A stretch of DNA of 62,000 nt, taken from the NCBI GenBank assembly GCA_009760855.2, contig WPIO01000039.1, positions 2,097,501 to 2,159,500 on the forward strand. Direction: 5' to 3'. The notes under the pieces are model-generated. The model searched no databases and had not been told where the DNA came from. It saw only the letters and a list, made by a program, of their open reading frames with translations. The DNA is from Cristatella mucedo (Eukaryota; Bryozoa; Phylactolaemata; Cristatellidae). Shown here piece by piece: positions 11,083 to 22,017 of this stretch; the stretch's first letter is position 1; each line of letters begins with the position of its first letter. The translations under genes were made by a program, and so were the position numbers.

Positions 11083-14000
11083 TCAATGGATAGGGTGGCT
11101 GGTTATTAAAGAGACACAGTCGTTTTCCGTCTTCGTACAGTCTTGAGCCGTTTTCGTTGATACTAACTTAGCGCGGTATTTGCAACGATGCCGAATGACG
11201 TGTAGGCCGCTGACATCTTTTATGTCGAAGTAGTTTAACGAAAGTCGTTCGGCGATCAGCATCGCTTGTTTTCGAATGGCGGATACACTGCTCGAGATGC
11301 CTGTAAGAGAAGTAGCTTTATAAAAAGAACTGAGAGGTGCATTTCCCATTATTAGGCCGAACGCTTAGATGCAGCCAGCCGCCATCTGATGCAGCAGCAA
11401 AAATCAGCGGTCCGTGACTGTGTCCTTCCCGAGTATCATGATGTCCAGTTGCCGAGCCCTTAGTCGGATTCAATTATCCTTCCGATATCCTATCCGATTA
11501 GAGAGCTGTGGAATCTTAAAAATCAGTGTTACAAAAAATGGCCACAGCCTATCTATAAATCTACGGTACTGCTTTTGCGAGGAGTGTACTTAGTAAATTA
11601 TCATGGTAAAATGTAAAAATGTATAATGCAGACATTGCCTAACAAAATTGTTCCTTGGAGCAATGGATAGTGCAGACATTACCTGGTGAAAACGTCCACC
11701 TTATAAATTTGTTGCCGACATCTTGAGCGCATTAGTAGCACCGTTTCGCATCCGGGGAAAGGTTATAAGTCCCGTAGTCCGGATGTGCATCTTGGGTTTC
11801 CAACGAATGGCGTAAGGTGTTCCTCTAGCCTCGCTGTTCTTACATTTAGCTATTATCAAGGACGCAGGGTATGAGCAAGACAAGACCTCTGGATCTCAAC
11901 AGTTGCGTTGTGGTGAAAGCTGTGTGCGGATTTATGCGAGTCATTGGCTTAAGGATGACAGCTATCACTTACGGACTGAACTATCGTCTCAGCGACGTCG
12001 ATATAGAACAGCAGCGTAACAGGATTAATTTCCGGCGCAGGGTCACGCGTGAGGGGCCCGTTTTTCAGCTGGTGCCAGACGCGAATCGGATATAGTCTGG
12101 TATGCTCAGGGCGAATTGAACACCTCTAGACGGACTCACGGTTGTGCTCAGTCTTTTTTAGGGGAGTTGTTGATTGACTGCATCGAACGCAGCAAAATTC
12201 AATGCAATTAAACCTAAGTGGATTGGTAATAATACTACATTAGTATAGCGCCACCGCAGCACTTAATCTCTTTCTAGGCACTTTACATTTGCTGCAAAGG
12301 AAGCATGATAGAAGTTTAAAGTACTCGCCAATACTTCTTCCTTGCCTCGTACGGTCACTATTCGCATGGAGAAGGGCGGTCTCAGTAAAATGGCAGTTTT
12401 AAGAGCGCAGGCTTCTCCCGCGAGGACACCGCTTTCGCTGCAAGCCAAGCCTTGTTGACCAGCAATTACTTACAGACTCCCGTCGACTAAAAGCTAGCAG
12501 CAGACGGCGTGGTAAATTAGCTAGAACCTCGGTAACCGCAACGGTAACTCGGAGGCTGCTTTCCGGCTTGCCTTGCTCCTGGGTGGCCTTGACCTAGGCA
12601 CTTCGTCTGGGCCGCTAGACCGCCGTCGAAAGCCGCGGAAAGCCTTACGACGTCCACGATAAGCGGCAGGCGGCTGGGTTAACTCGTTAGCTGTCCGTCC
12701 CGGAAAGTCTGACCGTGGACGGCAAGCTGGGCTCGTCCAGCGTTCGATTGCTATGGGTAACGGCCGGCAGCTACGGCCAGTCGCTCGCTGCTGCTGTGCC
12801 AGCCACCGCGGAGCCGGCCGGAACCGAGCGCCGCGGTGGCTGGCGCAGCAGTGAGCGACTAATAATTATAACTATTTTATAATTATAATTATAATTATTA
12901 TAATTATTTATAATTATAATTATTAATTGATTATTTTGGCCTCAGCTTGCCGCTCGCAGGGGGGGTAGGAATGACTAACCATCAGAAGGCCGGTGGATCG
13001 GACGTACATGCGTACGGATAGGCTTGGCAAGGCGTCCGGGCAGTCCTCTCTCGCCTGACGACTGTAAGGATGCGTCGTCAATTCAAACAGCAAAAGCTGA
13101 GCGGCAGTGCTAGGACGGCCAAGATACGACTACTTTGGGAACTCCGCGATTCAAATGTGCTATTCAGCGTATTCCTCAGAAGATAACCCGAGGCTTTTTG
13201 GACTGCAAACGGAGAGATATTTGAACGGGTTGACAGGGCATCTGGTCGTTGCAAGAGACATACACAACCGGAGCTGTGTTTTCAGGTGCAGCTTAAACGA
13301 TGTAAGATTTAAATTAGTCGCATCTAGTCAACAAGAGAGGCTTCGAAAACTTCTACCTTTGGTTGGAGCTGTTGCTGGGTTGTCATTTACTAAAATAATA
13401 TTATTACGTTTGATATAGCACACCAGAGAAATCAGTCTCTTTCTAGGCACTTTGCATTTGCTGCAAAGGAAGCACGATCGAATGGTTAGCGATAGCATGT
13501 TTAATAAACAACAAGAATAACATGGTTAGAGGTGGCATGCACAGAGTCAGAATGCAAGTATGGTTAGTGGCAGCATGCACAATGCACAGAGTTGGAACAG
13601 GGTCTACAGCTAACTAACTCTTAAATTACCTAAATTATCGTAGCCACTTAGACTGAGAAGATTGTTGACAGATTATGTAAATATTGTGAAACTTGCAACT
13701 CTATGGGTGCCTTACAGGAGATGCTATCGGGGTAACTGCTAGACTTTTATGCCAGCATAGTTTTAGAACTCCGTAGGCCCCCGAAAAAAGTTCATAGAAC
13801 GAGCGGTAATGTACTGCTTGCGGCCAACTAGTCACCTGATAACTGCAGAGGCTCGACGTCACGTCCTCCGAACTCTACGTATGCGCATGCGCTCTCCTTA
13901 TCGCCGTCGACATTATCGCCTCTTAGACGGACGTAGATGTTATGATAAGGACCTTGAATAACCAAATGGTTACCGATGTAAAACCGGTAGTGATGATGCC

Positions 14001-14298
14001 TGCGATTAAGGACGTAGACTCTTGGATACTTATACCACCATATGAAAATGCACAGAACGCAGAAAACAAGACCGCACACTGCCACTACCTGGTTCTCCCG
14101 GCCGTAGGCTATCAAGCACGCGCCAATGAAGACGTTGCCGCACTGAACGATCACCAGGTAGTAAAAGCGGTTCGGCACGACCGAAAGGTAACACAGGTCC
14201 GCGGCCACTTCAATGAAAGGATAGTGTGGATTCTCCTGCATCCTTTCTGATAGCCTTTGAGCGGCCGGCTTCCAAAATGAAGTTCTACGGATGGCCAT
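11083..14298 (-). CDS. TMEM249: TMEM249 / CatSper theta-like membrane protein, two exons
   Basis: The exons are 14,298-13,836 and 11,300-11,083 on the minus strand, joined across a 2.5-kb intron; the product is 226 residues (human TMEM249 is about 235). The exon 1 donor reads atcag|gtgact. The exon 2 acceptor follows a pyrimidine-rich run ending cttacag. The phases fit (one base plus two) and restore a glycine codon at residue 155. Two hydrophobic segments lie at about residues 45-66 and 69-89. Family-like motifs are ENPHYPF near residue 22, VIQGPYHNIYVRLR at 113-126, GGRDVEPL at 144-151 and LNYFD at 176-180. The 32-residue spacing from EPL to NYFD equals the human one as I recall it, which supports the splice model. 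TMEM249 is a transmembrane auxiliary subunit (CatSper theta) of the sperm-flagellum calcium channel. The first in-frame ATG after a TGA upstream was taken as the start; Met20 is an alternative. Assignment is by remembered family sequence, not a search. Confidence 0.8.
11973..12096 (-). other. Exon-like open stretch ending in a consensus donor, unassigned
   Basis: On the minus strand a frame open from a stop near 12,138 reads plausible protein (contains YPIRVWHQLKNGPLTRD and INPVTLLFYIDVAET). It ends exactly at a perfect GTAAGT donor (plus-strand acttac at 11,967-11,972). A weak acceptor (ccag) lies at 12,097-12,100. I do not recognise the product. It sits inside the TMEM249-like intron on the same strand, yet exons 1 and 2 of that gene join in phase without it. 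It may be a cryptic exon, a nested gene fragment or chance. Confidence 0.25.
12232..12308 (-). mobile_element. LINE family A 3' tail fragment
   Basis: The reverse complement carries the family A terminal motif gcaaatgtaaagtgcctagaaagagatt, then a gcgctatactaatgta-like end. It is a solo 3' tail about 75 bp long. Confidence 0.7.
12779..12860. repeat. Long GC-rich inverted repeat (hairpin)
   Basis: The left arm at 12,779-12,811 and the right arm at 12,831-12,860 are reverse complements over about 30 bp, apart from one substitution and a 3-bp indel-like difference, with a 19-bp loop. Both arms carry the core gccagccaccgcgg or its complement. Confidence 0.9.
12861..12940. repeat. AT-only self-complementary repeat
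   Basis: Repeated taattataattataa units directly abut the GC hairpin. The run is built only of A and T and is itself largely self-complementary. Confidence 0.85.
13385..13605 (-). mobile_element. LINE family A 3' UTR and tail
   Basis: On the minus strand this reads the family A 3' UTR (gtgcatgctgccactaacca style) into gcaaatgcaaagtgcctagaaagag and an ATT-like end. It is 5'-truncated and lies in the TMEM249-like intron in gene orientation. Confidence 0.75.
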
Positions 14299-14299
14299 T

Positions 14300-15045
14300 T
14301 GGTCGAGGAGACAGGAGTCGAGCCAGACGACGCTCTGTTGTGGGGGCGAAATGGAACGCCTCGAATCCGAGAAATTAGTTTCGGCTCAGCGCTTCGCCAA
14401 GCGTGAAGCCTTCGAGCAATCAGCGCGGAGCGACGGCCACGTTTCGCTCAGACTCGCCGCTGGACAGTTGTACCGAGATTAGCGAGTTCAAATGCCGTGG
14501 GAAAAGACGCAGCTTCCGATTTGGCCAATTCAGCGCTGCCTTCTGCCAGCGATTGGGACAGCAAACATTAATTGGCCGCCACGCAGCACAAGCATCTGAA
14601 AAGCAGTCGATTCCTTAGCGACCATGATTAAGCAGCTTCTTGAACGCCAACGCTGGATGCAGTGCACGTCGACCACCAATGATGCGCTACGAGTTGAGCT
14701 AGCAACGATTCAGCAGCACCAACGAGTCAGGAGCACCACTTGATAAATGGAATAAAAAGTGAGCGCATCGACGTTGCTCCGAATAAAAACGTCACTAGGC
14801 GAGAAGAAGCGCTGCTGAGGACCAGTTCGTGTTGCTTCGCCGCTGCACGAGTCGCATGCCTCTGTTCGCTCGGTGCGCACGATCTTCGTGAAGGTCAGCT
14901 CGTGCTCGGCGAGCGAAGCTGCCTGCAATCTCACGCTGCCTCACGTGTTCCTCTGCAGATGGTCTGATGCAGTTAGACTGAGCTCCGAGCGCCTTCAACC
15001 GTCATTTGGCTCCGCTGGTCATGAAGCTGTGCAAGCAAGCGCTGA
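14300..15045. other. GC-richer flank upstream of the TMEM249-like gene
   Basis: This is the likely promoter side of the minus-strand gene. CpGs are more frequent than in the flanks. Several short overlapping frames exist on both strands, and none can be assigned. Confidence 0.35.
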
Positions 15046-15084
15046 CACTTCTCATGTCTTTCTATGGAAATTGAGGTCTCGGCA

Positions 15085-15165
15085 TTTGCGAATTGCCTTG
15101 ATAGAGATCAAGCTCTCTGAGGGCGCTATAGAAATGTATTACTATTATTATTGCTATTCTTATTA
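15085..15165 (+). mobile_element. LINE/SINE A-type tail
   Basis: A gcctt-gatagagatcaag segment leads into ctctgagggcgctatagaaatg and ends in ATT repeats, the shared family A terminal structure. No coding part remains. Confidence 0.65.
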
Positions 15166-15754
15166 CTCGCTTGACAGCTACACAAGGGAAACTTCCAGCG
15201 TGTTCGGTCCTTGCGTGGCCCATGTTTAGTAGCGGAAACAATCCTGGTTTGAATGCATCATGAGCTTACTCGTGCCGCGGCACGAGACCCGACGAACCGT
15301 GCCAAAACTTTCACTTGCATTTGCTAGCGTATGTGACGGTGAGATGAGTTAAGAAATCTAAATCAACTCAGGCTATCAACTGCGACAAGTGGCAAGCGAT
15401 GGCCGTCGGCAGCATGAATCGCTTGAGCTTACCCAGCTGGGTCCTCGAGGAAGGGGCGGGAATATGGTAACCAGTAACACTTATTTAGTGGGCACTACAC
15501 TGATTTAGTGGTACGAGTGCGGTGCAAGCAGCGTGCACGCACCGGAAGGCGGCGGCTTGCGTCTTTCGAGGCCGGCGTCCAACGTCCAGCGGCAATCTGA
15601 CTGGTTCCAATAGCTAAACTGGTTTCTTTTCCTATGGCCATCATTTCTACGGCTAAATCGGTAGTCCAATCGGCACTTGTTAAGAGATTTCGCAAGCGCC
15701 AAGAGTCGGAAGTATTACTTCTAGGATTTTACTTACTATTCTATTGCGTATCAC

Positions 15755-15846
15755 TTTGCAGCAAATGTAAAGCGCCTAGAAAGAGATTAAGTTCTCTGAG
15801 GGCGCTTTATCAAGTGCAATATTATTATTATTATTATTATTATTAG
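15755..15846 (+). mobile_element. LINE family A 3' tail with (ATT)n
   Basis: This is a typical terminal sequence: gcaaatgtaaagcgcctaga, agagattaagttctctgagg, gcgctttatcaagtgca, then about nine ATT units. It is a solo 3' end. Confidence 0.85.
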
Positions 15847-15849
15847 AAA

Positions 15850-16310
15850 ACAAGTTAAGGCTTGAGAATATCGAGGTGGCACAAGAAGGAGGCTAGCTCT
15901 TGAAGCGTGGGTCTTGAGCTCTCGTGTTCCTGATGCGCTAGAATAGTGCAGTAAGCAATTTGGCCTATCAGACTTGTGGGCCTTATGTAGTTTGATGGAA
16001 TGTTTGTTTATGTTCGATGCAATAGTCGATATCTAAACTCACGAACACCTTCGGAAACAGGCTGCAAATCGCACACTAGCAATGGTAACACTTCAACGCA
16101 GTGTTAGGACAAAAAGACTGTTAAGCTTGACTCTATCCAACTCTGTGAGGAGACATGAGAGGTATTGCATAATGTGGCGATATGTGGCGCTCAATGCTTG
16201 AGCGCTACATATACTGTAAGCTCAGGGCGATCATGAGCAAGCCCTCCAGGTGCTCCGTCTCCGACCTCGACACATACTATCGACTACTAAAATTAGTTCA
16301 GCTCTCCTTG
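15850..16310. other. Unassigned stretch
   Basis: No coding, RNA or element signature was recognised. Confidence 0.35.
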
Positions 16311-16325
16311 CTGCATGAACGCTTA

Positions 16326-16384
16326 ACAAGCCACTGCTGAAATAATTGGGTGACTGGCCACTGCTGAAATAATTGGGTGACTGG
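16326..16384. repeat. Tandem duplication of about 28 bp
   Basis: The phrase gccactgctgaaataattggg, continued by tgactg, occurs twice back to back. Confidence 0.85.
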
Positions 16385-16573
16385 TTATTTTTCTCAGCTC
16401 AGGGACCCTTGGTAGTAGCGAGGCTCTTACCTTTTCCAATAGATCTCTTACTTCCGGGTCGCAGTCGCGCTTACTCGGAAAGGTCAGCAACAAGCAGAGA
16501 ATGGATAAAGCAACGAGGTGTGCGCAGTGAACGTGTGATTTATTAGGTAAGAACAAGCGAACAGAAAAGTAGC

Positions 16574-16599
16574 TCACACGCACACACACAGACACACAG

Positions 16600-16634
<35 letters not shown>

Positions 16635-16639
16635 CACAT

Positions 16640-16703
<64 letters not shown>
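16574..16703. repeat. CA-TA compound microsatellite
   Basis: About 80 bp of CA-rich repeat changes into about 48 bp of TA repeat. Confidence 0.95.
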
Positions 16704-16704
<1 letters not shown>

Positions 16705-17318
16705 CAAATAACGTATTGTGGTCAGCTGACAGCCGTATGGGGCAGCGCTGCATTTGCACGGCAAATATCGCGCATCAGACCAGTAGACCAATATTACATT
16801 CCATTTGTTCGCTGTTTCCCCCGAGAAAGTCATCTCGTGAGTTGTCACGAATGATATCTAATGACCGAGGATAAGTAGCTCGCGGTAGGCAGGCGAGCAG
16901 TGCAGATCGCATTGAAGTGGGGACGCTCGCGCTTTTATGGCAGCGCGACCTGCCTTCTGCTACGTCGGCTCTTAGGTGCACGCCGAACAGCTGAGAACAG
17001 ACGCTTACACACGAGAGGGTTCAGTGCTTCGCTTGCGCGCTCGCGATAATGATCTTGCGGTTACTTCCAAGCTATCCAGGGCCACCCGAGTTTCATCCTT
17101 GCGTTGGCTGCAATTATCGCCGACGCTTCGTTCAGCCGTGCAGCGCCAATAGCAACCTCCCACCGCGGTCGATAGTAGAGGCGGGATGCCGTGCTGACGT
17201 GAGAGCGTTTACCTATGCTCACCGGCTCATCGGCGGCGGCTGGCGTGGCGACCTCAGACCCACTAACTACTGACGCTCGTCCGACATCGCCGAGGTAGGT
17301 CCATGGAGAGTGCGTGCG

Positions 17319-17640
17319 ATAATAATATTAATAATAATAATGCACTTGATAAAGCGCCCCCAGAGAACTCAATCTCTTTCTAGGCGTTTTACATTTGCTG
17401 CAAAGGGAAACGCGATTGAATGGTGAGTAATATCATGCTTGATAAACAACATGAATAACATGGTTAGGGGTGACATGCACAGGGTCAGCATGCAAATGTG
17501 GAATGTGGTTAGTGGCAGCATGCACAGTGTCAGCACGCATAAGCACATCAAGGACGAATCACAGGGACCCACTAAATGCTGTCCTAAGTAGGTGTCTTTT
17601 TAAGTTCTTTAAGATGCCGATCGAAGAACGACTCCAAGTT
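17319..17640 (-). mobile_element. LINE family A 3' fragment
   Basis: On the minus strand the end of the coding region, the 3' UTR (including gtcaccectaacc-type motifs, read here as tgtcacccctaaccatg), the conserved gcaaatgtaaaacgcctaga tail and the terminal ATT repeats are all present. It is 5'-truncated near 17,640. Confidence 0.8.
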
Positions 17641-17644
17641 AACT

Positions 17645-18420
17645 ACTTCGATAGACGAATGAAGACTCGCGGCCAGACAGGCCGCGCGGATTGATCTGGC
17701 GAACGTACCATTTAGCCCAGACGTTACGTGACTTAAGGCAGGAGCTCTACTGGAGCCCTTGCTTTTATCTAGTTGCTTTCGCTTCCTCACTAAAATGATT
17801 CAGCCCAATCCAGCACGGCATGAAAGCTCAGAACTCGAACCAGTGCACCTCAGCGGCTTCCACTATGCCCACAGACAGCTTTCACTGATCCGAATAGTGT
17901 ACAGGTATGCATTCACTGCATCTATCCTCAGTTCTGACACTAGTTGCTGTTGTCATTTGGTAAAAAGTAGCTAAAAGAAAGAACCACTCACTGCCTTCGA
18001 AGACCATTCGTGTAACGCAGTTTGCTTTTTTTCACGCACTCGACGATTGCCTCGTGACCAGTCGCGCAGCAACCGTCGACCTGCTGGCTTTTAAGACGGC
18101 TTCTGGCCTTCAATCGTTGTCTCTCATAGGCAGTCACATCTTTGGTTTGTGTCTCTGATAAACAGTCGCATCGTGGGCCAAGCTGCCGATGGCCCGTGAA
18201 ACGTCACGACTCCTCGAGCAGCTACAGCAGGCATCGACAAGCTGTTACTGCTGTACTGTATATGAGTGACATGAATGCGAAGACGAGTCGTGGATGGTCA
18301 TTTTTTCTAAAGCCCGGGACTACTGTGACTTCCTTTGAGAGCTGTTTCGGTAGCACGTTGCTGATACGATTACCTGCAGCTGTGGCTTTTGCAGCTGCTT
18401 TCCGAATTGCTATTGGGCTG
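17645..18420. other. Unassigned stretch
   Basis: Short frames only. I see nothing attributable to a gene or repeat family. Confidence 0.3.
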
Positions 18421-18424
18421 TCGA

Positions 18425-18560
18425 TGCTAATGATAATAATAACAATATAAATAATGAGCAAATCTATAGTCATAATAACAACAAAAATGATAAAAAATAT
18501 ATTTCCCTCTAAGAGAATTAAGTCTCTTGCTAGGCACTTGACATATTATGGAAAAAAGCA
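18425..18560 (-). mobile_element. Degenerate LINE family A tail
   Basis: The reverse complement gives aagtgcctagcaagagacttaa followed by ttctctta and an AT-rich run with ATT-like units. It is a diverged solo tail. Confidence 0.55.
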
Positions 18561-18720
18561 TATCAATTGGTTAGGAATAACAGTGCACACGTTTTCAGCT
18601 CGCATTGGCACGGAAAGAGCAATTCACTTGAGAGGAGAAAATGTGTTACGAATTATGGTACTGTTGACCCTCTTTTCAGCAAAAACTTTTCAAGCCACTC
18701 CACCGACTGGGATTCTTTAT

Positions 18721-18756
<36 letters not shown>
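18721..18756. repeat. Short CA microsatellite
   Basis: About 16 CA units follow tttatacata. Confidence 0.95.
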
Positions 18757-18758
<2 letters not shown>

Positions 18759-18859
18759 CACGACACAAGTGACGTTGCCAACTCTCACAGCCTCGAGGAT
18801 CCAGTGCCTTGAAGCGCGGCCAGCTAGAGTCGGCTGCAGTTGCACGACTTGTGCTGCAC

Positions 18860-19615
18860 TTTAACCCGTGCATATGGGAGGAGAAGCTCGACGAGCTCGG
18901 GCGTCATCAAACACTAAGAATTGACACCGCCGTCGCGTGTAATATCACATCCTTAAAATAAACCTCTCACTTCCTGACAGACGGGTCGCCATTAATTAAA
19001 GCGAGAAAGTCCGCCCATCATGTGGCAGCCCACTCCCGTCACTCGGCAAGATGGCGCAGCCTTGCTTGCGCGACCATACTATGACTACGTCTACTCTGAC
19101 TCAGCGAAGAGAGTCAACAGGCAGTGAGCTCTCATTGCTACACATGAAAGGGCTACATTTTTCGCTTACTTTGGAAGACTATACAACTTTTTGGACCGTT
19201 CATCGTCTGCATTCACTTACAATTCGCAGCCAGGGGATGCTGGTGGCTTCACGTTCGTCCACAATGATGTCCTATAACTTTTGGGCCGGCCAAGTCTCCA
19301 AGATCCGGGAAGGACGTCCGAGGCACTTACCTTCGAGGCCCCAGTAAGAGCATAGTGTGCACAGCCACTAGAATATTGCATTGCAGTTTTCGAAAAATTT
19401 GGGAATCTTCTCGGTGAATATGTTGTCATGCCTCGCGATGATGCTAATGTCATGATAAGCCGGTATATCGTGTTTCGTTCACGTATAACTGACCAGCTGC
19501 ATCGCCGGCATCGCCCGCATCGTCTGGGATAATATCCTAACCCGTGTTACTGAGGCCACGGTACTGCTAATCCCATTTCGATAGTCACCCAGACAGCTTG
19601 CATAGTAGTAGTTAC
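18860..19615. other. Unassigned stretch with one perfect minus-strand donor
   Basis: A consensus donor AAG|GTAAGT reads on the minus strand near 19,325-19,335, at the end of an open stretch. The upstream peptide is short and unrecognised, so I do not call an exon. Confidence 0.25.
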
Positions 19616-19624
19616 TTCGGTACA

Positions 19625-19800
19625 CTTGGTGAGCTGTAATGGCTCATTAGGTAAGGCGGTTGCTTTTCACGACCTCGGGGACGAGGTCGTGAAAAGTTCG
19701 AAAAACAGTTCGAGAGTTCGAATCCTGCAGTAGGCAATCCTTTATCGCTACTGCAAGCGGTGGTGATAGCCGTGAAGGCTCTTCTGTCGCTATACAAAAA
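19625..19800 (+). mobile_element. tRNA-derived SINE with internal palindrome
   Basis: An A-box-like tggctcattagg (19,640-19,651) and a B-box-like agttcgaatcc (19,715-19,725) give a tRNA-like head. The body ends with gtgatagccgtgaaggctct and tcgctatacaaaaagagg, also found in diverged form at the end of the element at 51,715-51,860. The space between the boxes holds a perfect 15-bp inverted repeat with a 4-bp loop. It is too long between the boxes to be a functional tRNA gene. Confidence 0.65.
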
Positions 19801-19804
19801 GAGG

Positions 19805-21860
19805 CTGTTAAATCAGCTAGGATTTAATTATTTATTTATTTACACTTGATGCAGCGTCCGATTGCCTGGATTCAGTCCTTAGATACACCTAGCAGCTTGC
19901 TGCCCAAGGTGGTCAAACCCTTGAGACGCTGTCGCTTTCTTCTCTCGCCATTGACACATTCTCAACTCCAGATGTAGTTGGTCGTTTTAGTGCAAGCGCC
20001 TAGGGCCACAGTGATCTATATATTCGCCGATGTGACATCGCTTGCAACTGCTTTCCCTGCATTTGGAAATATGTGTCTAGGCACTGATCTGCCCATGGCG
20101 GCCGCGCTTCTGCGTGGTAGGCAATTGAGCTCAAAGTACCCAGCCTGTCGAAGTTTCACTACATCTTCAGTTACCAAGCGTCTGCTTACGGGAGCACTGC
20201 TAAATTAGTGCAGATGGTTGCTACATGACATACCATGTCCTTCACTGTGACAAGCAAGCTCGAATTCAGCTCGTCATGAAATGGGTAGTGGCCCCACAAT
20301 TACGTCACAATAGAATATCACAGCCCTGCCTCGTGCGCATACCAGATTGGCGAATGGCGCCACGACACGGGAGCCACATCAATGGACCATAGAAGCCACC
20401 AGCCTGGTCTCAGTCATTACAGTCGGCATTGCAGCAGCTGCACCACCATTGCGGCATTCTAGTCATAGAGTGGCAGGCGTTCAGTGGCGGACCCAGGTCA
20501 ACCCCCTTGTCCGACCTAGCTTCCATAGTAAAAATGCCTCTAGATAATGATTACGACCGAAGCCGATGTCAGTAAGTACTTTCTAAATGTTGATAATCTC
20601 TCCGATCTTGTTAGCCAGCACCCTTTTGGTTTCACTCCTAGTAGAGAGGTCGTCATGTATCGCACCAGCTGTCATTGGCCACCCCTTCGTATATTCACAA
20701 ATGGATCCACAGTGAGGGGTCTCTCACCTGGAAAGCATTCGCGTTCGTAATCATTTCTAGTCAAACATGTCTAGCCTAATGATCAGCTTGATGACATTGC
20801 ACAGGATGAGCGACCGAGCTAAGCTCGTGTGTAGAAACAATGACGACATCGCATAAAACGAAGTGCTAATTGTAAGTTACGCTGGGGTAGCCTCTACGAC
20901 TATTCCGGTTTTATTATATATCTTACGTAGACATGATTTGAAGAGGTGGGCAGTCATACTCAGGAGGGTCTCGTCAGGCCCAGTAGGGCGCTCGCAAGAA
21001 GTATGCGGGCCCAGCAACCATGTGCAGCATGCGCTGGCACGCCGCCGAGCCTGAGTTTACGGTCCAGCAGAAGACCTAGAAAATGTCGTAATCTGGTTGC
21101 AGTGTCGTGCCAACGTTTCCATAGCCCGCGGGAGACGCACGAAGAATCGCTTTGCCCGCCCGTTGACGCCATGACGGCAGCTAGAGTCGGATCGTTGCTA
21201 GGAGCCGGCCGGCCGAGAATATCTAACAGGAGACTGCTGACCGACTGCAGCAGGCCGAAGCTCACTGCACCGGAACTCGAACGAATCAGCTGCCGATGAA
21301 GAAATACTTATCTTTGGCTGGCCATGGCTAGAGAAGGGATGTGCTACGGATGAGAGGCATGTATTTACAGGGCATGTGTCATCATCCGTAGCCCGGTCAA
21401 GCCATGACAACCGAGCCGCAGGTGCTCTACGGAGCGAGCTTGATGTAGCGCACCCGAACCCGAAGCGGATTTCAGTGGGCAGTCGCAAGCCAAAAGCGTT
21501 CACCTTTTTGCACAGCAACAAGTCAGAAGCGTACGGACGAATTACGATGAGGTATAAGGCAGAGAGAGAGAGAGCGCGCAGTACGGCAGCGAAGTGCGGG
21601 AGAAATGAAACACCCAAAGATGAGACAGCAGAAGGAAGCATATAATAGTTGCGTGAGAAATGTGGCATTCAGTTCGACAGCGAAAATGAACTGCAAAGCA
21701 ACACTATATTTGGACAGCTGTCCTTTTAAAAAGCAAGGTTTGGTTGACAAATTGTCCTTTGAATAAGTAAATTGTTCTGTCTGAATATCTAAGAGTTCGA
21801 GGATCAGGCCGCTGCTACTACTATAGCAGTCAGTCTAGATCAATTTCAAGATTACTGCCT
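19805..21860. other. Unassigned stretch
   Basis: Several open frames of 60-156 codons overlap on both strands. None reads as a known family and no consistent exon structure is visible. A short GA run (21,562-21,576) is present. Confidence 0.3.
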
Positions 21861-21879
21861 CTAACTTTTACATGCATTC

Positions 21880-22015
21880 ATTCTCTTTCTCCCACCTACC
21901 TAGCCGAACAACCTTTCAATCAGGCTAGGCATTGTACCACCAGCTTCTCTGACTCGAGTCGTTTAGCCTCTTACAGCCTCAAATCCTTTGCAGAGCATAC
22001 CTTCAGTTAGCATAT
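21880..22015 (+). mobile_element. Degenerate LINE family A C-terminal fragment
   Basis: The plus strand carries caccagcttctctgactcga and cctcaaatcctttgcagagc, matching the part of the family A coding region just upstream of its end. It is cut off before the next fragment. Confidence 0.5.
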
Positions 22016-22017
22016 TC

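Larger units (their letters stand above)
11301..13835 (-). other. Intron of the TMEM249-like gene
   Basis: GT-AG boundaries are visible on the minus strand. The intron contains two LINE A tails in gene orientation (12,232-12,308 and 13,385-13,605), a strong GC hairpin (12,779-12,860), an AT-rich self-complementary run, and a weak exon-like stretch at 11,973-12,096. Confidence 0.75.

Noticed and set aside
18860-19340. Exon ending at the minus-strand donor near 19,330
   Set aside because: The donor is perfect but the upstream open stretch is short, unrecognised and lacks a clear acceptor.
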